From Paludibacter sp. (lineage in GTDB: Bacteria > Bacteroidota > Bacteroidia > Bacteroidales > Paludibacteraceae): 8,692 nucleotides of DNA. The stretch lies in NCBI GenBank assembly GCA_018054805.1, contig JAGPIU010000029.1, positions 1 to 8,692 on the forward strand, written 5' to 3'. The notes beneath the pieces were generated by a model. It was not told the DNA's origin. It was given only the letters and a program-made list of their open reading frames with translations, and searched no databases. Each line of letters opens with the position of its first letter. Position 1 is the first letter of the stretch. The translations under genes and the position numbers were made by a program. This document shows positions 4,880 to 8,692 of the stretch, one piece after another.

Positions 4880-6922
4880 ATGAGAAAGAGCTTAGTTATT
4901 GCAATCGTCATCATGTTTGTCGCGCGGCTTACGGCGCAACAGTCACTCACAGAAACAGACCAACTCATTGCCGATATATTTGAACAATACACAGCCGAGT
5001 CGGGCGATGAAATTGACTACGAAACATTTTACAACGAATTGATATCACTCACCGAACAACCTGTAAATCTGAACAAAGCGCAAAGAGAGCAACTGGAGAA
5101 ACTATTATTTTTGAATGACCTTCAGATTGAGAACATCTTATATCATATTTATAAATTCGGCCCACTGAACACAATTTACGAACTGCAACTGATTGATGGA
5201 CTTGACATGACAGACATCAGACGTATGCTGCCATTCATAATGCTTGAAACAATGGAAAAGAAACCTGCTGCCATAAATCGCCACGACTTAATAAAATATG
5301 GCAAAAACGAAATACTTTTCAGGCTCGACTTCAGCGCTCCCGTAAAAGAAGGTTACCTTGCAGTTTCAGACGAATATCCGGATTCAATTCCCTACGAGGG
5401 CCCGGCATTTTACAATTCGTTAAAATACAAATATCATTTTAAAGACCGGGTATATGCAGGCATCACATTTGAAAAAGATGCAGGCGAAGCATTTTTCTCC
5501 GGCTCAAACAGCACGTACGATTTTGTTTCAGCACATTTTCAACTCAACAATTCAGGGATTTTCAAAACAATTGTTTTGGGCGATTACAGAGCTTCATTCG
5601 GACAGGGATTAGTTTTTGGCAATGCGTTTGGTTCCGGAAAGTCATCGCTGGTTACAAATATAAATACGCGTGGCACCGGGCTGAAGAAATACAGTTCAAC
5701 CAACGAGTACAGTTTTTTCAGAGGAGGTGGCGCTACCATTAAACTGAAAAACACTGAAATCTCAGCCTTTTTCTCGGGTCGTAAACTCGATGCAGAAGTT
5801 TCGGACGGTATAGTTAGCTCAATAACCAAAACAGGAATTCACCGCACCGAAAACGATTTGCTAAAAGAAAGAAAAACAGCACAATCTACTATCGGTTTTA
5901 ACGCTGAGTATATCCACACTGACTTTCGAACCGGAGTCAGCTTTGCTCACACAAACTTAGAACATTCACTTCAGCCCAACCCCGAGCTATACAATCAGTT
6001 CTATTTCAGAGGTAAAACGCAAACAGCCACAAGTATATACTACAGAACGAGGTTCGACAAATTCCACATTAGCGGCGAACTGGCTCTGAATCAGGAAATG
6101 GCTCTGGCTACAACACACAATGTATCGTTCATGCCACATTCGCTGGTGAATATGGTTTTACTTTATCGCTACTATTCACCTGCTTACGATACATTTTTCG
6201 CATCCTCATTCTCTGAAAACACAAGAGTGAACAACGAAACGGGATATTATACCGGAATTGAAATAAGACCATACCGCAAATGGCGCATTTCTGCTTATGC
6301 TGACAGCTACAGATTTCCTTATGCACGCTACAACGTAAGCAGTCCTTCGTGGGGACGCGATTACCTGCTCCAGTTAGATTATCAGCACAACCGATCGTTG
6401 AATATGTTTCTGAGGGGAAAGTTTGAGGAAAAACCGCGTGACTATTTAGCCGAAAACACAGCCTCACCCATTTCGTTGCCGCAACAGGACGGCATGATCA
6501 GATATCAGCTGAACTTTACAAACGGAAAAATTACAGTGCGCACTATGCTCGAAATGCAATTTTACAAAGGCATTGAAAAAACTTATGGATTTGCAGCACT
6601 TCAGGATGTAACTTACGCTTTCGAAAAAATTCCTTTGAAATTTGACTTACGCTATATGATGTTCGATGCGGCAGATTACGAGAATCGTTTTTATACATAC
6701 GAAAAGGATGTGCTCTATGCATTTTCTATCCCATCGTTTTACGGACAGGGAAGCCGCTTTTATTGCAATATGAGATATGAACTGTCGGACAATTTCTCAC
6801 TTTGGTTTAAGTTTTCGCAAACCATATATGCCGATGGCAGAGAAACCATTGGCACAGGTTTAGAAATGAGCAAAGGCAACCGACGATCTGATTTCAGGGT
6901 AATGCTGAAATGGAATTTCTGA
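4880..6922 (+). CDS. Secreted helix-hairpin-helix (ComEA-type) domain fused to a large outer-membrane beta-barrel
   Basis: A 680-residue protein of unknown function. Residues 1-20 form a signal peptide (MRKSLVIAIV... ending LTAQ). Residues 22-58 are acidic and helical. Residues 61-120 align with the tandem HhH domain of ComEA: VNLNKAQREQLEKL (62-75), a central GPLNTIYEL (94-102) and a final RRMLPFI (114-120). From about 135 to the end are many amphipathic strands with aromatic girdles, including GDYRASFGQGLVFGNAFG (234-251); the protein ends LKWNF, and the terminal Phe is a hallmark of BamA-assembled barrels. The layout implies a periplasmic HhH domain attached to an outer-membrane barrel. 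The hairpin glycines of true ComEA are mostly lost, so DNA binding is doubtful. Proteins of this layout are annotated in Bacteroidota simply as HhH-domain proteins, as far as I recall. It is cotranscribed with the PorV-like gene 12 bases upstream and converges on rodA with an 11-base gap. Confidence 0.88.
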   Translation: MRKSLVIAIVIMFVARLTAQQSLTETDQLIADIFEQYTAESGDEIDYETFYNELISLTEQPVNLNKAQREQLEKLLFLNDLQIENILYHIYKFGPLNTIYELQLIDGLDMTDIRRMLPFIMLETMEKKPAAINRHDLIKYGKNEILFRLDFSAPVKEGYLAVSDEYPDSIPYEGPAFYNSLKYKYHFKDRVYAGITFEKDAGEAFFSGSNSTYDFVSAHFQLNNSGIFKTIVLGDYRASFGQGLVFGNAFGSGKSSLVTNINTRGTGLKKYSSTNEYSFFRGGGATIKLKNTEISAFFSGRKLDAEVSDGIVSSITKTGIHRTENDLLKERKTAQSTIGFNAEYIHTDFRTGVSFAHTNLEHSLQPNPELYNQFYFRGKTQTATSIYYRTRFDKFHISGELALNQEMALATTHNVSFMPHSLVNMVLLYRYYSPAYDTFFASSFSENTRVNNETGYYTGIEIRPYRKWRISAYADSYRFPYARYNVSSPSWGRDYLLQLDYQHNRSLNMFLRGKFEEKPRDYLAENTASPISLPQQDGMIRYQLNFTNGKITVRTMLEMQFYKGIEKTYGFAALQDVTYAFEKIPLKFDLRYMMFDAADYENRFYTYEKDVLYAFSIPSFYGQGSRFYCNMRYELSDNFSLWFKFSQTIYADGRETIGTGLEMSKGNRRSDFRVMLKWNF

Positions 6923-6933
6923 CAGGAAATGGT

Positions 6934-8388
6934 TTAACGCATTCGTTCGAGGCGCGAAGCGTCGAGGCGCAAAAGAATAAACAGCAGAATAGTAAAACCC
7001 CAAAGCGACGAACCTCCGTAGCTGAAAAACGGAAGCGGAATACCAATTACAGGCATAATTCCCAGTACCATACCAATATTAATCATAAGGTGAAAGAAGA
7101 AAATACTGGTAACACAATATGCATATATGCGGTTAAACGATTCCCGCTGACGCTCAGCAATTCTCAACAAGCGCATTAGAAGCAACCAATAAATAACCAA
7201 AACCAGCGTTGAACCCCAGAAGCCATGTTCTTCACCTACAGTACAAAAAATAAAATCGGTGTCCTGCTCCGGCACATATTTGAGTTTTGTTTGCGTTCCA
7301 TTCAAAAAACCTTTTCCCCAAAAGCCACCTGAGCCGATGGCAATTTTCGATTGATTCACATTGTATCCTGCTCCGGTGGGATCATCTTCCATATTCAGAA
7401 GCACTTTAATACGAATTTGCTGATGCGGCTCAAGCACTTTTTCGAAAAGATAATCGGACGAATAGCTGAATACAATGGCTCCGAAACTAATCATGGCAAG
7501 CATCCAATACTTCTTATATCTTTTAAACAGTGCAACAAAAGACCAATAAACCGCCGATGCCATCACGGCAAACATTGCTACATAATCAAAATTAATTTTG
7601 TACCAGATGTTGATAATTATTGCAATGACCGCAACACTTGCTATTCCACCCAGTAAAATGAAAGCCTCACGACGATGCTTTGAGAAAAAGAATGCATAAC
7701 CAAGCTGCACCAGAAGAATTAAAGCCGAAGCTACCACAATTCCCAACGAACCCTGTTCAATGCCAATCGGAATAATACTGTATTTAATTACAATCACAAA
7801 AAGAAGAATAGCAAAAACACCCAGCAGTAAAATTATGCCATTCATTCCTTCGCGGTAAAGCATAAGTGTAAAAGCCAGAAAAACCAATGCCGAACCGGTT
7901 TCTTTTTGTAAAATGATAAGCGCAAACGGCAGCAAAATAAACATTACCAAAGGAACAAGATCCTTCCAGTTCTTTATTCTGTAATTATAAGCACTCATAA
8001 AGCGTGACAAAGCCAACGCAGTAGCCATTTTAGCAAGCTCGGCCGGCTGAAAACTTACCGGACCCATCACTAACCACGATCGTGACCCTTTAATGTCGGG
8101 CGCCACAAAAATGGTGACTATCAGTAGCAATATTACAGCTGCGTAAATAATGTACGCAAAGAAGTTATACATCTTATAATCCACCAACAACAACATTCCA
8201 CCAATGCCAAAGGCTGTGAGTATCCACACAAACTGCTTACCCGCACGCTGATCCCAATCGAGAATGCTGGTTTGGTCGAAATCGTAACTTGCACCATAAA
8301 TGCTTATCCAGCCCATAAAGACCAGAAGCACAAAATAGGCGACAGTTGTCCAGTCGAGTGCATATTTTATACTAACGTTTTTTGACAT
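6934..8388 (-). CDS. rodA: Peptidoglycan glycosyltransferase RodA (SEDS family)
   Basis: Integral membrane SEDS polymerase that extends glycan strands from lipid II as part of the elongasome, with PBP2 as its partner. With the ATG at 8388 it has 484 residues. SEDS landmarks: KGSRSWLVMGPVSFQPAELAK (100-120, read as two adjacent blocks); QKETGSALVF (161-170); QQIRIKVLLN (323-332) followed by PTGAGYNVNQSKIAIGSGG (337-355); VPEQDTDFIF (372-381), whose Asp378 matches the essential catalytic Asp of RodA; and PFFSYGGSS (453-461). It is about 110 residues longer than E. coli RodA because of extra hydrophobic segments between residues about 205 and 310. The start codon lies inside the 3' end of mrdA (17-base overlap), implying translational coupling. 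A GTG at 8391 is also in frame. The 3' end converges on the HhH-barrel gene. Confidence 0.97.
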   Translation of the reverse strand: MSKNVSIKYALDWTTVAYFVLLVFMGWISIYGASYDFDQTSILDWDQRAGKQFVWILTAFGIGGMLLLVDYKMYNFFAYIIYAAVILLLIVTIFVAPDIKGSRSWLVMGPVSFQPAELAKMATALALSRFMSAYNYRIKNWKDLVPLVMFILLPFALIILQKETGSALVFLAFTLMLYREGMNGIILLLGVFAILLFVIVIKYSIIPIGIEQGSLGIVVASALILLVQLGYAFFFSKHRREAFILLGGIASVAVIAIIINIWYKINFDYVAMFAVMASAVYWSFVALFKRYKKYWMLAMISFGAIVFSYSSDYLFEKVLEPHQQIRIKVLLNMEDDPTGAGYNVNQSKIAIGSGGFWGKGFLNGTQTKLKYVPEQDTDFIFCTVGEEHGFWGSTLVLVIYWLLLMRLLRIAERQRESFNRIYAYCVTSIFFFHLMINIGMVLGIMPVIGIPLPFFSYGGSSLWGFTILLFILLRLDASRLERMR

Positions 8389-8692
8389 CACTATTTGTTG
8401 TTGACATAATAATATGATCGTACATCTCGGTTCTTGCTACTTTTCCATTGAGATATTGCTCCATCAACAGACTCGAAATAGGAGCAGCCCATGTGGCGCC
8501 AAAGCCGGCATTTTCAACCACCACGGCAATTGCAATTTTAGGATTCTCGCGCGGTGCAAAACCCACAAAAAGCGAGTGATCCTTACCGTGATTGTTTTGT
8601 ACAGTTCCTGTTTTTCCACACATCGACACATCCGGGATTTTCGTTCTCCGTCCGGTACCAAATTCGAACACACGCCACATACCTTCATTCAC
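8372..8692 (-). CDS. mrdA: Penicillin-binding protein 2 (peptidoglycan transpeptidase), 5'-truncated by window edge
   Basis: The C-terminal 107 codons of the class B penicillin-binding protein that crosslinks peptidoglycan during cell elongation and activates RodA. The catalytic Ser-containing SxxK and SxN motifs lie outside the window. The third active-site motif KTGT is present in CGKTGTVQN (residues 25-33 of the fragment), followed by the conserved HSLFVGFAP (39-47), IAIAVVVENAGFG (54-66) and APISSLLMEQYL (70-81). The protein ends SDVKKR. The frame is open to the window edge (the first visible codon GTG is internal). The last 17 bases overlap the start of rodA, the usual mrdA-rodA order in the rod-shape operon; mreB, mreC and mreD would be expected beyond the right edge. 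Confidence 0.96.
   Translation of the reverse strand: MNEGMWRVFEFGTGRRTKIPDVSMCGKTGTVQNNHGKDHSLFVGFAPRENPKIAIAVVVENAGFGATWAAPISSLLMEQYLNGKVARTEMYDHIIMSTTNSDVKKR

Noticed and set aside
5615..5650. Walker A-like string GNAFGSGKSS in the HhH-barrel protein (residues 247-256)
   Set aside because: The spacing does not fit GxxxxGK[ST], there is no Walker B, and it sits among beta-strand segments of the barrel next to the GQGL motif.
4049..6922. DNA-uptake (competence) machinery based on the ComEA-like domain
   Set aside because: No comEC, comF, dprA or pilus gene is nearby and the DNA-contacting glycines are mostly lost, so a competence label is not supported.
6945..6970. Direct repeat of CGAGGCGC and a GC-rich hairpin near the end of rodA
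   Set aside because: It encodes the repeated Arg-Leu-Asp/Glu pattern of the RodA C-terminus (LRLDASRLERMR). No T-run follows, so it is not a terminator; coding constraint explains it.
6910..7179. Plus-strand open frame of 89 codons beginning at the end of the HhH-barrel gene
   Set aside because: It lies almost wholly opposite rodA, is rich in Lys, Asn and Thr without recognisable motifs, and has no promoter of its own.

Overview
The window looks like chromosomal DNA of a Bacteroidota bacterium, most likely from the order Bacteroidales or a near relative. The evidence is a DUF4294 protein (a family I know only from this phylum), several signal peptides ending in Ala-Gln, matches to the Bacteroidota -7 promoter element TAnnTTTG ahead of genes, no clear Shine-Dalgarno sequences, a long RodA with extra membrane segments, and outer-membrane barrel proteins typical of the phylum. 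Base composition is moderately AT-rich and looks even throughout. I saw no RNA gene, insertion sequence, phage gene or CRISPR array.

Layout: (1) Positions 1-1657, plus strand: the 3' two thirds of D-alanine--D-alanine ligase (ddl), then an all-trans polyprenyl diphosphate synthase. (2) Positions 1658-2489, plus strand: a -7 promoter element, a leader with a long nested hairpin, and a soluble 239-residue protein of unknown function. (3) Positions 2498-3786, minus strand: 5-formyltetrahydrofolate cyclo-ligase, preceded in the direction of transcription by a secreted DUF4294 protein, with a weak possible terminator between them. (4) Positions 3787-4048: a divergent intergenic region with candidate promoters in both directions. 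(5) Positions 4049-6922, plus strand: a two-gene unit of outer-membrane proteins, a PorV/PorQ-like barrel of 272 residues and a 680-residue protein joining a ComEA-type helix-hairpin-helix domain to a large beta-barrel. (6) Positions 6934-8692, minus strand: rodA and the 3' end of mrdA (PBP2), overlapping by 17 bases.

The main theme is the cell envelope. Ddl makes the D-Ala-D-Ala end of the peptidoglycan precursor, and RodA with PBP2 polymerises and crosslinks peptidoglycan during elongation. The polyprenyl synthase makes an isoprenoid diphosphate that may feed envelope lipid carriers or quinones. The least understood part, and the best candidate for something undescribed, is the PorV-like/HhH-barrel pair. 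Its secreted HhH domain keeps the ComEA-like sequence framework but has lost three of the four hairpin glycines that normally contact DNA, which suggests a different use of the fold at the outer membrane. The rest is conserved housekeeping with small points of interest: the leader hairpin, an enlarged RodA core, a nearly leaderless promoter, and two convergent gene pairs with almost no spacer.
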